A stretch of 64,000 nucleotides of DNA from Phaeobacter sp. J2-8 (GTDB lineage Bacteria; Pseudomonadota; Alphaproteobacteria; Rhodobacterales; Rhodobacteraceae), in contig NZ_JALIEC010000006.1 in the NCBI RefSeq assembly GCF_022867865.1, forward strand, positions 124,001 through 188,000, in the 5' to 3' direction. Below the pieces are notes generated by a model that was given only the letters and a program-made list of their open reading frames with translations, did not search any database and was not told the origin of the DNA. The stretch's first letter is position 1. Each line of letters starts with the position of its first letter. Position numbers and translations under genes: made by a program. This document shows, piece by piece, positions 45,063 to 54,321 of the stretch.

Positions 45063-45102
45063 ATGTAAAATATTCTCCAGCCCATCGAAGACTGTCAAGA
45101 TT

Positions 45103-45113
45103 GTTTCTGAAAC
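45103..45113. promoter_or_regulatory. Candidate operator of the RpiR-type regulator
   Basis: GTTTC-T-GAAAC is a perfect 11-bp palindrome in the 118-bp gap between the seven-gene operon and its divergent regulator. A further GAAAC lies at 45140-45144. Confidence 0.45.
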
Positions 45114-45180
45114 GAATTGAAAAGTCCTGTCACGACCTGAAACTTCTGCTACCATTGCTGGAAAAATATGCGGAAGACCG

Positions 45181-46035
45181 ATGTCGATTGCCGAAAAAAT
45201 CCAAGGGAAGACCGGCGAAATGACCCGGTCAGAGCTTCAGCTGGCGGAAACCATTCTGAACGATTACCCGATCTCTGGTCTGGGCAGCATTACCGAAATC
45301 GCGGAAAAGGCCGGGGTGTCGACGCCGACGGTGTTGCGGATGGTGCGCAAGCTGGGGTTTGGCGGCTATACGGATTTTCAATCCTCGCTGCGCGCTGAGC
45401 TGGGCGAGGTGATTTCCAACCCGATTGCCAAACACACCGCCTGGAAATCCGATCTGCCGGACCAGCATATCATTTCGCGCTATTCGCGCGCGGCCTCGGA
45501 CAACCATCGCGCCACGATGGAACATCTCGATCTGGCGCAATTCGATGCCCTGTGCCAGCTGATTGCCGACCGCGAGCGGCGGGTTTTCATTGCCGGTGGG
45601 CGTATCACCGGGGCGCTGGCGCAATATATGTACCTGCATCTTCAGATGATCCGCCCCGATGTCCGCTTGCTGCCGGGCAATTCGGCCTGGGCGCATGATC
45701 TGCTCGATATTCGCACCGATGATCTGTTGATCGTGTTTGATGTGCGGCGTTATCAGAATGATTCCTTGTTGATGGCCCAAATGGCCGCAGACCGGGGTGC
45801 GGTGCTGGCCCTGTTTACCGATCAATGGCGGTCGCCGATCCATCGTCTGGCACGGCTGACCTTTGGGGCGCGGATCGCGGTGCCCTCGGCCTGGGATACC
45901 AATCTGGCGCTGATGCTGTTGGTTGAATGCACCATCGCGGCGGTTCAGGAAATGCTGTGGGACAGCGTCAAAGAGCGCACCGATGCGCTGGAAACCGCGT
46001 TTGATCAGACAAAGCTGTTTCGCAAATTCACCTGA
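45181..46035 (+). CDS. MurR/RpiR family transcriptional regulator
   Basis: A 284-residue regulator with an N-terminal HTH_6 (SITEIAEKAGVSTPTVLRMV, RKLGFGGYTDFQSSLR) and a SIS domain (RRVFIAGGRITGALAQYMYL; LLIVFDVRRYQNDSLLMAQM). The SIS phosphosugar serine pocket is not obvious (GGRITGA in place of GxGxS), so the ligand may not be a sugar phosphate. Divergent from the TRAP/gamma-glutamyl operon; it converges on the BadF-type kinase gene with an 8-bp overlap. Confidence 0.88.
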   Translation: MSIAEKIQGKTGEMTRSELQLAETILNDYPISGLGSITEIAEKAGVSTPTVLRMVRKLGFGGYTDFQSSLRAELGEVISNPIAKHTAWKSDLPDQHIISRYSRAASDNHRATMEHLDLAQFDALCQLIADRERRVFIAGGRITGALAQYMYLHLQMIRPDVRLLPGNSAWAHDLLDIRTDDLLIVFDVRRYQNDSLLMAQMAADRGAVLALFTDQWRSPIHRLARLTFGARIAVPSAWDTNLALMLLVECTIAAVQEMLWDSVKERTDALETAFDQTKLFRKFT

Positions 46036-46948
46036 GAGGCCGCTTTTTCGCCGCTTGATCCCGCCGGTCGCGCGCCAGCGCCAGCGCCCCGTCCAACGCC
46101 GTTCCGGCCAGTGGCACATGCCGATCGCGCGCCTCCTGTGGCAGGAAAGCGGCATAATGCGGCCCCAATCCGCCCCCCAGACAGAGGACATCACCGCCTC
46201 CAAGCCTCAGCACCCTGAGCGCGCGGATCAGATGGTCTGCGCCGCGTTGCATCAACAGCTTGGCCACGGCATCGCCGGTGGTTTCTGCGGCCACAATGCC
46301 CATCGCATATCCGGCATACTCGGCGGGCCGCGCCCGGGTGGCAAAATCGACGATCCGGGCCGGATCATTGCCAAACTCGGCCAGGACCGTCGCGGTCAGG
46401 TCACTGCCCTCGGCCAAACCGTCCACCACCAGCAGGACATGTTCCAACAATGCCCGCCCCAGCCAGGCGCCAGAACCATGATCGCTGAGGTTCAACCCCC
46501 AGCCCCCGATCCGGCGAATGTCACCAGCACGCCGCACCGCCAGCAAAGCCCCCGTGCCAATCGCCAGCAGCACACCGTCACGCGGGCCAAGCGCCCCGGC
46601 CAGTGAGGTCACGCAATCATCGCTGACAATTGTCCCCTGCGGCGGCAGGGCAATTTGCGATGACAATGCGGTGGTGATTTCAGTGCCGGTCTCTGGCCCC
46701 AGCACCCCGGCCAAGCCGATATGGGCCACCGCGTCATGCAGCACAGCTGGTGCCAACCCGGCATCTTTGATCGCGGCCATCACCGCCGCGGCGACATTGG
46801 CAATCGCCTGCGCCAGATCCGTGGTGGCATTGGCCGGTCCCGCCGCCCCCTGCCCGATCATGCGCCCCGACGGGTCTGCGACGGCGGCCCGACAACCGGT
46901 GCCGCCACCATCCACACCAATCAGATATCTTGCATTGTTCTGGGTCAT
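46028..46948 (-). CDS. BadF/BadG/BcrA/BcrD ATPase family protein (N-acetylglucosamine kinase-like)
   Basis: A 306-residue ASKHA-fold kinase. YLIGVDGGGTGCRAAVADPS (phosphate-1), IVSDDCVTSLAGA, VLLAIGTGALLAV (phosphate-2) and GGWGLNLSDHGSGAWLGR match the N-acetyl-hexosamine kinase group. It is the last gene of a GntR-oxidoreductase-kinase operon, so it probably phosphorylates an amino sugar or related sugar. The substrate is not known. Confidence 0.86.
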   Translation of the reverse strand: MTQNNARYLIGVDGGGTGCRAAVADPSGRMIGQGAAGPANATTDLAQAIANVAAAVMAAIKDAGLAPAVLHDAVAHIGLAGVLGPETGTEITTALSSQIALPPQGTIVSDDCVTSLAGALGPRDGVLLAIGTGALLAVRRAGDIRRIGGWGLNLSDHGSGAWLGRALLEHVLLVVDGLAEGSDLTATVLAEFGNDPARIVDFATRARPAEYAGYAMGIVAAETTGDAVAKLLMQRGADHLIRALRVLRLGGGDVLCLGGGLGPHYAAFLPQEARDRHVPLAGTALDGALALARDRRDQAAKKRPLR

Positions 46949-46993
46949 CCCAGTCTTCTAGACCAAGCCATGCGCCGCCAAAAGCCCAGGGTT

Positions 46994-48097
46994 CTAGGCC
47001 AGATCGGCCATCAACACCGCCGCCCCGGTCGCAATCGACTGTTGCGCAGCCTGCCCCATGCGCACGGCCCAGGCCCCGTCGTTCAACGTCACCTCGGGGT
47101 CGGCGGTGCCGCGCACGACCTCCAGAAATCTTTGGTGTTGATAGAACGTCGATCCGTTGTGATCACCGGCCTCCAGCAATGCGGCCGGCACCGGGATGTC
47201 GCGATCCACCGGCCCTTTGGGATTGCGCGGGCTGATGATCAGACGCGGCACCGGCGCAGGCCCCAGATCCTCTGGCCAGAACCGCCCCGGCCCCGGCACC
47301 AGCGCCTCGATCTTGCCCGCCGGACCCACGGCCGAGACCTCCTCCTGATAGCGCGCGCCTTCGGCAAACATGCACAATTCCAGCATGGCCCGCGCGCCAT
47401 TTTCAAAATCAACAATCACATACCCATGGTCGAGGATATCCGGCACCTCGCCGTCATAGCTTTCCCCAAGATGGTTCGCGGCCTGCCCGCCGGATGCCAT
47501 CACCCGCAGCGGATCGGACCCAAGGATAAGCCGCATCAAATCAAAGAAGTGGCAACATTTTTCCACGAATGTGCCGCCGGAATTGCGGTTGAAGCGGTTC
47601 CAGTTGCCGACCTTTTCCAGAAACGGAAACCGGTGCTCGCGGATCGTCAGCATGCGCACACCGCCGGTGGCCGCTTCGGCCGCCTCAAGCAGGGCGGTGA
47701 TCGGCGGCATATACCGGTATTCCATCGCCACCCAGACCGGCGCGGCATAGCTGTCGCGAAACGCGGTCAACCGCGCGAAATCCGCCGGATCGGTAAACAG
47801 CGGCTTTTCCACCAGGATCGGCAGGGTGCGGCTGGCGGCGATCTCTTCCAACTGCGCCATATGGCAATGGTTGGGGCTGACGATCACCAGACACGCCAGA
47901 TCCTCGATCGCCAAAAGGTCCGCGATGGTTTCCACCAGCACCGCATCGGGGGCCAAAGCGGCGGCGGTCCGCGCCATGGCGGCATCCGGTTCAAAAATCG
48001 CCGCCACCTGAGCGCCATCCAGCAATGCAATATTGCGCAGATGTTCCTGCCCCATCATGCCACAGCCGATGATACCGTATTTCACGATCTGCGCCAT
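46994..48097 (-). CDS. Gfo/Idh/MocA family oxidoreductase
   Basis: A 367-residue NAD(P)-dependent sugar or inositol dehydrogenase. YGIIGCGMMGQEHLRNIALL is the Rossmann motif, VEKPLFT carries the catalytic EKP lysine, and NSGGTFVEKCCHFFDLMRLI has the conserved histidine. The ATG at 48097 has AAGGAG six bases upstream; another ATG at 48115 is less well placed. It lies in one operon with a GntR regulator and a BadF-type kinase. Confidence 0.9.
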   Translation of the reverse strand: MAQIVKYGIIGCGMMGQEHLRNIALLDGAQVAAIFEPDAAMARTAAALAPDAVLVETIADLLAIEDLACLVIVSPNHCHMAQLEEIAASRTLPILVEKPLFTDPADFARLTAFRDSYAAPVWVAMEYRYMPPITALLEAAEAATGGVRMLTIREHRFPFLEKVGNWNRFNRNSGGTFVEKCCHFFDLMRLILGSDPLRVMASGGQAANHLGESYDGEVPDILDHGYVIVDFENGARAMLELCMFAEGARYQEEVSAVGPAGKIEALVPGPGRFWPEDLGPAPVPRLIISPRNPKGPVDRDIPVPAALLEAGDHNGSTFYQHQRFLEVVRGTADPEVTLNDGAWAVRMGQAAQQSIATGAAVLMADLA

Positions 48098-48111
48098 GCG
48101 CTGCTCCTTTT

Positions 48112-48858
48112 TCATTTTAACCTCTGCACATAGATCGCCCGCGTCGGATCGAACCATGTGCGCGAAAATTCCACGGCTGCGGCGGGTTCGGCCCAGCTGA
48201 ACCGTTCGATATAACCCACCGTTGCGCCGGGGGGATGGGAAAACGCCGCCAGCGCCCATTCGGGCACCTGACCAATCGACACCCGGTCCTCGGCCCGGCG
48301 GATCCAGAACCCCAGTCGGGCCTTGTAGTAGCGATAGAGCGAGTCTGACAACAGCGCCGGGTCGATGATTCCCGCCGCGCCGTCCAGCCAGATTTCTTCG
48401 ACCGCGATGATTGTATCATTCAGATAGCGCAGCCGCCGGACCCGCGATGCATGTGTCGCACTGCCAAACGTCGGCAGATCCGCAGGTTTGTCCATGTGAT
48501 CCACCGCCAGCACATCGGCGCGCGGCAACCCGCCGCCCTGGGGCAATTCAAGCCGGAACATCGCATAGATGCTGCTGCTTGGCGCGCCGTCGCGGATGTA
48601 ATTGCCAGAGCCCTGAACACGTTCCAGCATGTCCTTTTTTTCCAGCTCGCGGAGCGACTTGCGCAATGTTCCGACCGAAACCCCCAGCTCTGCCGCCATC
48701 TCGCGCTCTGGCGCGAGCCGCTCGCCGTCGATCAGACGCCCGGCCGCGATATCGCGGATCAGCATTTCCGCAATCTCGATATAGACAGGCAGGGCAGTGG
48801 CGTTGCGGGCGGATCTGGGCACGGGCTTCACAGGTTTGCAGGAAAATTGATACACCAT
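48112..48858 (-). CDS. GntR family transcriptional regulator (HutC/UTRA type)
   Basis: A 248-residue regulator. The winged HTH is ERLAPEREMAAELGVSVGTL then RKSLRELEKKDMLERVQGSG, and the C-terminal UTRA fold is shown by SRVRRLRYLNDTIIAVEEIW and LGFWIRRAEDRVSIG. First in the GntR-oxidoreductase-kinase operon and divergent from the flavin monooxygenase operon, so it may control both. Confidence 0.9.
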   Translation of the reverse strand: MVYQFSCKPVKPVPRSARNATALPVYIEIAEMLIRDIAAGRLIDGERLAPEREMAAELGVSVGTLRKSLRELEKKDMLERVQGSGNYIRDGAPSSSIYAMFRLELPQGGGLPRADVLAVDHMDKPADLPTFGSATHASRVRRLRYLNDTIIAVEEIWLDGAAGIIDPALLSDSLYRYYKARLGFWIRRAEDRVSIGQVPEWALAAFSHPPGATVGYIERFSWAEPAAAVEFSRTWFDPTRAIYVQRLK

Positions 48859-48871
48859 TGATCTACATCAA
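48858..48871. promoter_or_regulatory. Candidate GntR operator
   Basis: TTGAT-CTAC-ATCAA is an inverted repeat with 5-bp arms that touches the start codon of the GntR gene and lies 51 bp upstream of the divergent monooxygenase gene. Confidence 0.4.
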
Positions 48872-48922
48872 AGCGCCTGTTATGCAAGTGGAAATACAAT
48901 TCCAACCCCCGGAGCCACCCAT

Positions 48923-50077
48923 ATGACAATCGTTCCCGTCACCTCTGCCGATCTCGACGCGGTCGAAGTGTCGTGGTTTTCCGCGCTCTGCTCGGATGAC
49001 TATCAATTCCTTGGCGTGCCGGATGGCGCGTTGCGGTCAAGCTGGGACCATTGTTCGGCGATCGTAAAAGAGGCCGAGGCGCAAGGGTTCCGCAATATCC
49101 TCTGCCCGTCATCCTATCAGGTGGGTCAGGACACCCTGTCCTTTGTCGCCGGATGTGCGCCGATCACCGAAAAAATCAACATGCTGGCCGCCGTGCGCTG
49201 TGGCGAGATGCAGCCCATCATGCTGGCGCGGACGCTGGCGACGCTGGACCACATGTTGAAGGGGCGGTTGACGGTCAATATCATTTCGTCCGATTTCCCC
49301 GGCCAGAAAGAGGACAGCGCCTATCGCTATCAACGCTCGCGCGAGGTGGTGGAAATTCTGAAACAGGCCTGGACGCAGGACGAAATCAATTACAAAGGCG
49401 AGGTCTATGATTTTGCCGGGCTGACCACCGATCCGGTGCGCCCTTACCAGACCGGTGGTCCGCTTCTCTATTTCGGCGGCTATTCCCCCGATGCGCTGCA
49501 ACTCTGCGGCGAACATTGCGACGTGTATCTGATGTGGCCAGAGACCAAGGATCAACTGGCCGAGCGGATGAAAGCGGTGCATGCGGTGGCCGAGGAAAAG
49601 GGCCGCACGCTGGATTATGGTCTGCGCGTCCACATGATCGTGCGCGATACCGAGGCCGAGGCGCGTGAATATGCCGATTACATCGTGTCGAAACTGGATG
49701 ACGAATACGGCCAATTGATCCGTGACCGGGCGCTGGATTCCACCTCGCTTGGGGTGTCGCATCAGGCCAAGGCGCGTGAGCTGGCCGATAAATTCGGCTA
49801 TGTCGAACCCGGTCTGTGGACCGGTGTGGGCCGGGCGCGGTCCGGCTGTGGTGCGGCGCTGGTCGGATCAACCGATCAGGTCATGAGCAAGATCGAAGAC
49901 TACCGCAAGATGGGCATGCGCGCCTTTATCTTCTCTGGCTATCCGCATCTGGAAGAGGCCCGCCATTTTGGCGCCCGCGTGCTTCCCAACCTCAACACCT
50001 GTTCGCTGCCACATGCCTATGGCCGCGTCCCCGACACCACCCCGGCGACCCCGCTGGGCACAGGAGAACGCCGCTGA
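48923..50077 (+). CDS. LLM-class flavin-dependent monooxygenase (alkanesulfonate monooxygenase-like)
   Basis: A 384-residue TIM-barrel luciferase-like enzyme using reduced FMN and oxygen. AEAQGFRNILCPSSYQVGQD, KINMLAAVRCGEMQPIMLAR, LDHMLKGRLTVNIISSDFPG and GGYSPDALQLCGEHCDVYLM match the SsuD group. GGAG lies eight bases before the ATG. A flavin reductase gene two genes downstream would supply FMNH2. No ssu transport genes are nearby, so the substrate is probably not simply an alkanesulfonate. Confidence 0.9.
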   Translation: MTIVPVTSADLDAVEVSWFSALCSDDYQFLGVPDGALRSSWDHCSAIVKEAEAQGFRNILCPSSYQVGQDTLSFVAGCAPITEKINMLAAVRCGEMQPIMLARTLATLDHMLKGRLTVNIISSDFPGQKEDSAYRYQRSREVVEILKQAWTQDEINYKGEVYDFAGLTTDPVRPYQTGGPLLYFGGYSPDALQLCGEHCDVYLMWPETKDQLAERMKAVHAVAEEKGRTLDYGLRVHMIVRDTEAEAREYADYIVSKLDDEYGQLIRDRALDSTSLGVSHQAKARELADKFGYVEPGLWTGVGRARSGCGAALVGSTDQVMSKIEDYRKMGMRAFIFSGYPHLEEARHFGARVLPNLNTCSLPHAYGRVPDTTPATPLGTGERR

Positions 50078-50967
50078 TGGATCGCGTACAAATCACCAAA
50101 GACCTTGATTTCAGCCGCATTGTTTATGGCATGTGGCGCTTGGGCGACGATGCCGATACCACGCCCGCGCATGTCGAGGCCAAGATCAAATCCTGTCTTG
50201 ATCAGGGGATTACCACGCTGGATCAGGCCGACATCTATGGCGGTTATGCGGCCGAGGCGGTGTTGGGCTGTGCATTCCGCGCCAACCCCGGATTGCGCAA
50301 CAGCGTCGAGATCGTGACCAAATGCGATATTGTCGCGCCGGTGGGGCGTTATGCCGATGTGCCGGTGAAATACTATGACACCAGCCGCGCCCATATCGAA
50401 AAATCCGTCGACCTGTCGCTTGCCGACATGGCCATCGACCATATCGACCTGTTGCTGATCCACCGTCCCGATCCCTTTATGGACCACCATGAAACCGGGG
50501 CGGCGCTGGATGATCTGGTGGCCTCGGGCAAGGTGCGCGCCGTGGGCGTGTCGAATTTCCGCCCCTGGGACTGGTCCCTGTTGCAATCGGCAATGAAGAC
50601 CCCGCTGGCCACCAACCAGATCGAGATTTCTCTGGCCGAGATCGCGCCCTTTACCAATGGCGACCTCGCGTTTCACCAACAGCACGGCAATCCCGTGATG
50701 GCATGGTCGCCGCTTGGCGGTGGCAGCCTGATGGCGGCGGACAGCGCCGCAGGCAAGGTTGCGGATGAAATCGCCACCGAATTCGGCGTTGATCGTGCCG
50801 CCGTTGCGGTTGCCTTCCTTCTGGCGCATCCCGCGCAAATCCTGCCGGTCATGGGCACCAACAACCTGACCCGCATCGCCCAGATTTCAGACGCGCTGAA
50901 GGTCAAACTTGATCGCCAAAACTGGTTCCGGCTGTACGAAGCCGCCCTGGGACAAGAGGTCGCTTGA
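50077..50967 (+). CDS. Aldo/keto reductase
   Basis: A 296-residue NADPH-dependent reductase of the YdhF-like branch. TTLDQADIYGGY (catalytic Asp and Tyr), VTKCDIVAPVG (Lys), LLIHRPDPFM (His), GVSNFRPWDW and the C-terminal PVMGTNNLTRI cofactor site are all there. Its ATG shares a base with the monooxygenase stop (TGATG), so the two are coupled. Confidence 0.92.
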   Translation: MDRVQITKDLDFSRIVYGMWRLGDDADTTPAHVEAKIKSCLDQGITTLDQADIYGGYAAEAVLGCAFRANPGLRNSVEIVTKCDIVAPVGRYADVPVKYYDTSRAHIEKSVDLSLADMAIDHIDLLLIHRPDPFMDHHETGAALDDLVASGKVRAVGVSNFRPWDWSLLQSAMKTPLATNQIEISLAEIAPFTNGDLAFHQQHGNPVMAWSPLGGGSLMAADSAAGKVADEIATEFGVDRAAVAVAFLLAHPAQILPVMGTNNLTRIAQISDALKVKLDRQNWFRLYEAALGQEVA

Positions 50968-51488
50968 TGAACGCCATGACACATTTCGCTGATATGGATC
51001 GGCATTTTTCACCGGCATTGGAAGACCCGCGCGCCCTGCGCGATGCTTTTGGCAAATTTGCCACCGGGGTGACAATCATCACCTGCAACAGCGACGAAGG
51101 GCCGGTGTGCATCACCGCCAACAGCTTCTCTTCGCTGTCGCTTGATCCGGCGTTGGTGATGTGGGCGGCGGGCGTGACATCGCGCCGGTTCCCCTATTTC
51201 CGCGAAGCCCAGCATTATGCGGTGCATGTGCTGTCAGCAGAGCAAACCGAGCTGTGCTTTGCCTGTTCGCGCGATGCCTTTGCCCTGCGTGATTTGCCGC
51301 ATGCGACCAGCGCCAGCGGCGTGCCGCTGCTGGCTGGCTGTCTGGCGCGGTTTGAATGCGACGCCTTTGCCAATCATCCCGCTGGTGATCACCGGATCTT
51401 TGTCGGTCAGGTCACCAATGTCGGGATCACCGACGGCGATGCGCTGGCGTTTTACGCCGGGAAATTCGGCGAAATGGCCGACCAATAG
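50967..51488 (+). CDS. Flavin reductase family protein
   Basis: A 173-residue FMN-binding reductase: LRDAFGKFATGVTIITCNSD is the family opening and ITANSFSSLSLDPALVMWAA the flavin-binding strand; the DHRIFVGQV histidine block is present. It likely reduces FMN for the monooxygenase. ATG overlaps the reductase stop by one base. It ends 95 bp before a convergent dehydratase gene. Confidence 0.92.
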   Translation: MNAMTHFADMDRHFSPALEDPRALRDAFGKFATGVTIITCNSDEGPVCITANSFSSLSLDPALVMWAAGVTSRRFPYFREAQHYAVHVLSAEQTELCFACSRDAFALRDLPHATSASGVPLLAGCLARFECDAFANHPAGDHRIFVGQVTNVGITDGDALAFYAGKFGEMADQ

Positions 51489-51583
51489 GCGCCGTTTCGC
51501 CGGGGGTTTGCCCCCCCTGTGATGGTGTGCGCCAGAATAACCTGCCGCACCGCAAGTTGCGCGATGCGACGGTCAGATTTCTA

Positions 51584-52753
51584 TCAGATGTCCATTGCGT
51601 ATTTGCGCAGGAAATCGCGGTCCGGCTCGACCCCCAGACCGGGACCGGTCGGGATCACGATCTTGCCGCCGTTGCGCGCGACCTGACCCTGGATGTTCAA
51701 CGGTTCCGCCAACATGTGATCGCGGAACCGGTTTTCCGTGGTGTCAAATTCCAACCACGGCTCACGCGGGAACAAACCGCCGGGCATTGGCGGCATCGCC
51801 GCCAGCAATTGCAGGTTGGTCGCCACCGCAATGGCCGAGCCCCAGACATGGTTGAACACCGGGGTGAAATGCGCGTGACACAAGGCCAGGACCCGCAGAT
51901 ATTCGGTGATCCCGCCCAATGCGCAGACCTCGGGCTGGGCAATGTCCAACCCGCGATTTTCCAGAATCGCCCGCCAGCCCCAGCGATTGAATTCCGCTTC
52001 GCCGCCGGAAATGTTGACCTTTAGCCCGGCGCGCAATTCGCGGTAACCATCATGGTCTTCGGGCGCGACCGGCTCTTCGAACCAGAACGCCCCGAGGTCT
52101 TCCAACGCGCGTCCGACATAAAACGCATCCGCAGTGTTATAGGCATGGTTGGCGTCGGCCATGAAATCGAAATCATCGCCCACACCGCGCCGCACCGCTT
52201 CGGCCAGTTTGACGTCGTCCTTTGCACCCAGCCCGATCTTCATCTTGGTGGCGGCAAAGCCCATGCCCTTGATCGCGGCGGCCTCATCCACGAACCGCGC
52301 CACATGATCCGCCACGCTTTCGCGTTTCAGCATCATGCCATAACCATATGCGCCCACTTCGCTGCGATGGGCACCGCCGATCAATTTGTGGATCGGCTGG
52401 CCCGTGATCTTGCCCGCAATATCCCAAAGCGCGATATCGACGCCGGACAGCGATTGCAGCGGCATTCCCTTTTGGCCGTGGTCGCGCAACAGGTTGTAAA
52501 CCTTGTGCCAGATCACATCGCGGTCCATCGGGTCCATGCCCAGAACCAGCGGCTGAATGACCTTTTCCACAATGGTCTTGTTGGCGATGGCGACATTGCC
52601 GGGGCCAAAACATTCGCCCCAGCCGGTGATGCCTTCGTCGGTTTCCACCTCGACAATATGGGCCGTACGCTTGGCATAATATTGCTGCGAATAGCCCAAT
52701 TCCTCGGGCATGTCGCATTGCAGAACGTGGCTGGTGATACGGGTGATTTTCAT
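51584..52753 (-). CDS. Enolase superfamily (mandelate racemase/muconate lactonizing) enzyme
   Basis: A 389-residue sugar-acid dehydratase or racemase. Catalytic KxK in ATKMKIGLG, metal ligands Asp (DFMADANHAY), Glu (FWFEEPVAPED) and Glu (SGGEAEFNRWG), and His in FNHVWGSA give the mandelate racemase subgroup pattern. GGAG stands seven bases before the start. It follows the aldehyde dehydrogenase gene by 12 bp. Substrate probably an aldonate. Confidence 0.9.
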   Translation of the reverse strand: MKITRITSHVLQCDMPEELGYSQQYYAKRTAHIVEVETDEGITGWGECFGPGNVAIANKTIVEKVIQPLVLGMDPMDRDVIWHKVYNLLRDHGQKGMPLQSLSGVDIALWDIAGKITGQPIHKLIGGAHRSEVGAYGYGMMLKRESVADHVARFVDEAAAIKGMGFAATKMKIGLGAKDDVKLAEAVRRGVGDDFDFMADANHAYNTADAFYVGRALEDLGAFWFEEPVAPEDHDGYRELRAGLKVNISGGEAEFNRWGWRAILENRGLDIAQPEVCALGGITEYLRVLALCHAHFTPVFNHVWGSAIAVATNLQLLAAMPPMPGGLFPREPWLEFDTTENRFRDHMLAEPLNIQGQVARNGGKIVIPTGPGLGVEPDRDFLRKYAMDI

Positions 52754-52765
52754 CTTTGGGCTCCT

Positions 52766-54193
52766 TTAAACCAGCGCGCGGCTGATACGTTTGACGACGA
52801 GGTAATCGTTCAACGCCAACCGAGAGCAATCATGGCCAATGCCCGATTGTCCGATGCCGCCATGCGGTAGATAGATGTCGTATTTCACCCCGTTGACCTG
52901 CACCTCTCCATAGCGCAATCCGTGCGCCATCTGTTCGGCCAGTGCCAGATCGGCGGTAAAGATATAAGAGGCCAACCCGCCTTCGTCGCCTTCGTTGGCG
53001 CGGTCGAGGATGGTGTCGCGGTCGTCAAACGGGATCAGGCTGACCACCGGGCCAAAGATTTCATTCTGATAGATCTGCATCTCGGCGGTGACACCGTCCA
53101 GCACCGTGGGCGCAAGGAAATGACCCTTTTCCAACCCGGCCGGGCGATCGCCCCCCGCCAGAACGGTTGCGCCCTTGGCCACCGCATCGTCGATCAGACC
53201 CTTGACCCGTTTCCAGGCGCGGCCATCAATCATCGGCCCGGTCAGAATATCGGCGTTGCGGTCAAATCCGACCTTGGCCGCCTTGGCGCGCGCCACCACC
53301 TTGTCGCGGAATGCGTCATAGACGCCACGTTCGACAAACACCCGGTTCGGGGTCACACAGATCTGGCCTGCGTTGTTGAATTTCACGGTGGTCACAATAT
53401 CCGCCGCGCGATCCAGATCGGCATCGTTGAACACCAGAACCGGCGCATTGCCGCCCAGCTCCATCGAGAATTTCTTGATCGAGGTCGCGGCGGTCTTCAT
53501 CAAATGCTTGCCGGTGTTGGTCGAACCGATCAACGTGATGACATTGGGAATGGTCGAAGCCGCCAGCGCATCGGAGGGGCCATAGCCATCGGTCGTCAGG
53601 ATGTTGACCACCCCGGCCGGCAGGCCGATCTGGTGGCACAATTCGCCCACCGCATAGGCCGACACCGGCGTCGCCGCTGACGGGCGAATGACAATCGGAC
53701 AGCCCGCCGCCATCGCCGGGGCGATTTTATACGCCAGGTTCAACAGCGGAAAATTCCACGCCAGATAGGCCACGGCCACACCCGCCGGTTCATAGACAAT
53801 GCGGTGATCATGGGCGCCTTCAAGATCGCGCAGCGTTTCGTCATGCACGCGCTGGATTTCTTCGGCATAGAATTTCAGCGACCGTTCCAGCAGATCGAAA
53901 TCTTCCTGCGTGCCACCCCAGGGCTTGCCCATCTCCTGATGGATGCAATCGCGCAGCATGTCTTCGTTTGCGATCACCGCATCGCGCAGCTTCAACATCC
54001 AGCGCTGGCGTTCTGCAACCGGTGTTGCGGCCCATGCGGGGGCTGCGGCTTTGGCGGCCTGAAGCGCCGTTTCCACATCGTCAAGACCAGCGGCGGCCAC
54101 GGTTGCAACGCGGTCCTCTGTGGCTGGGTTGATAATATCCAATGTTCCCTGGCCGTCCACAAGACCACCACCAATGTACATCTTCTTGTGCAT
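52766..54193 (-). CDS. Aldehyde dehydrogenase
   Basis: An NAD-dependent aldehyde dehydrogenase of about 475 residues: WNFPLLNLAYKIAPAMAAGC, SMELGGNAPVLVFNDADLD (catalytic Glu), FNNAGQICVTPNRVFV (catalytic Cys) and EIFGPVVSLIPFDD. The start is uncertain: ATG 54193 follows GAGGAG by 12 bases, while ATG 54229 lacks a ribosome binding site. In context it may oxidise lactaldehyde, glycolaldehyde or a ketoglutarate semialdehyde from the adjacent aldolase or lyase. Confidence 0.9.
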   Translation of the reverse strand: MHKKMYIGGGLVDGQGTLDIINPATEDRVATVAAAGLDDVETALQAAKAAAPAWAATPVAERQRWMLKLRDAVIANEDMLRDCIHQEMGKPWGGTQEDFDLLERSLKFYAEEIQRVHDETLRDLEGAHDHRIVYEPAGVAVAYLAWNFPLLNLAYKIAPAMAAGCPIVIRPSAATPVSAYAVGELCHQIGLPAGVVNILTTDGYGPSDALAASTIPNVITLIGSTNTGKHLMKTAATSIKKFSMELGGNAPVLVFNDADLDRAADIVTTVKFNNAGQICVTPNRVFVERGVYDAFRDKVVARAKAAKVGFDRNADILTGPMIDGRAWKRVKGLIDDAVAKGATVLAGGDRPAGLEKGHFLAPTVLDGVTAEMQIYQNEIFGPVVSLIPFDDRDTILDRANEGDEGGLASYIFTADLALAEQMAHGLRYGEVQVNGVKYDIYLPHGGIGQSGIGHDCSRLALNDYLVVKRISRALV

Positions 54194-54255
54194 GACCTGT
54201 TTTGGCTCCTCGATCACTTGTTTAATCATAATATGTTTATACGAAACGGGATTGG

Positions 54256-54267
54256 TTTGTCGACAAA
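54256..54267. promoter_or_regulatory. Candidate operator upstream of the aldehyde dehydrogenase
   Basis: TTTGTCGACAAA is a perfect 12-bp palindrome. On the minus strand it is followed by AT-rich sequence (TATAAACATATT) leading to the gene, as in a promoter, and it abuts the terminator of the upstream aldolase gene. Confidence 0.45.
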
Positions 54268-54294
54268 AAAACGCACCCGAAAATCAGGTGCGTT
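54264..54294 (-). terminator. Rho-independent terminator after the HpaI-type aldolase gene
   Basis: On the minus strand AACGCACC (complement of 54287-54294) pairs with GGTGCGTT (complement of 54270-54277), followed by a run of seven T (54264-54270). It separates the aldolase transcript from the aldehyde dehydrogenase unit. Confidence 0.8.
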
Positions 54295-54321
54295 CATGGG
54301 TTGTCATGGAAAGCTGGGCCG

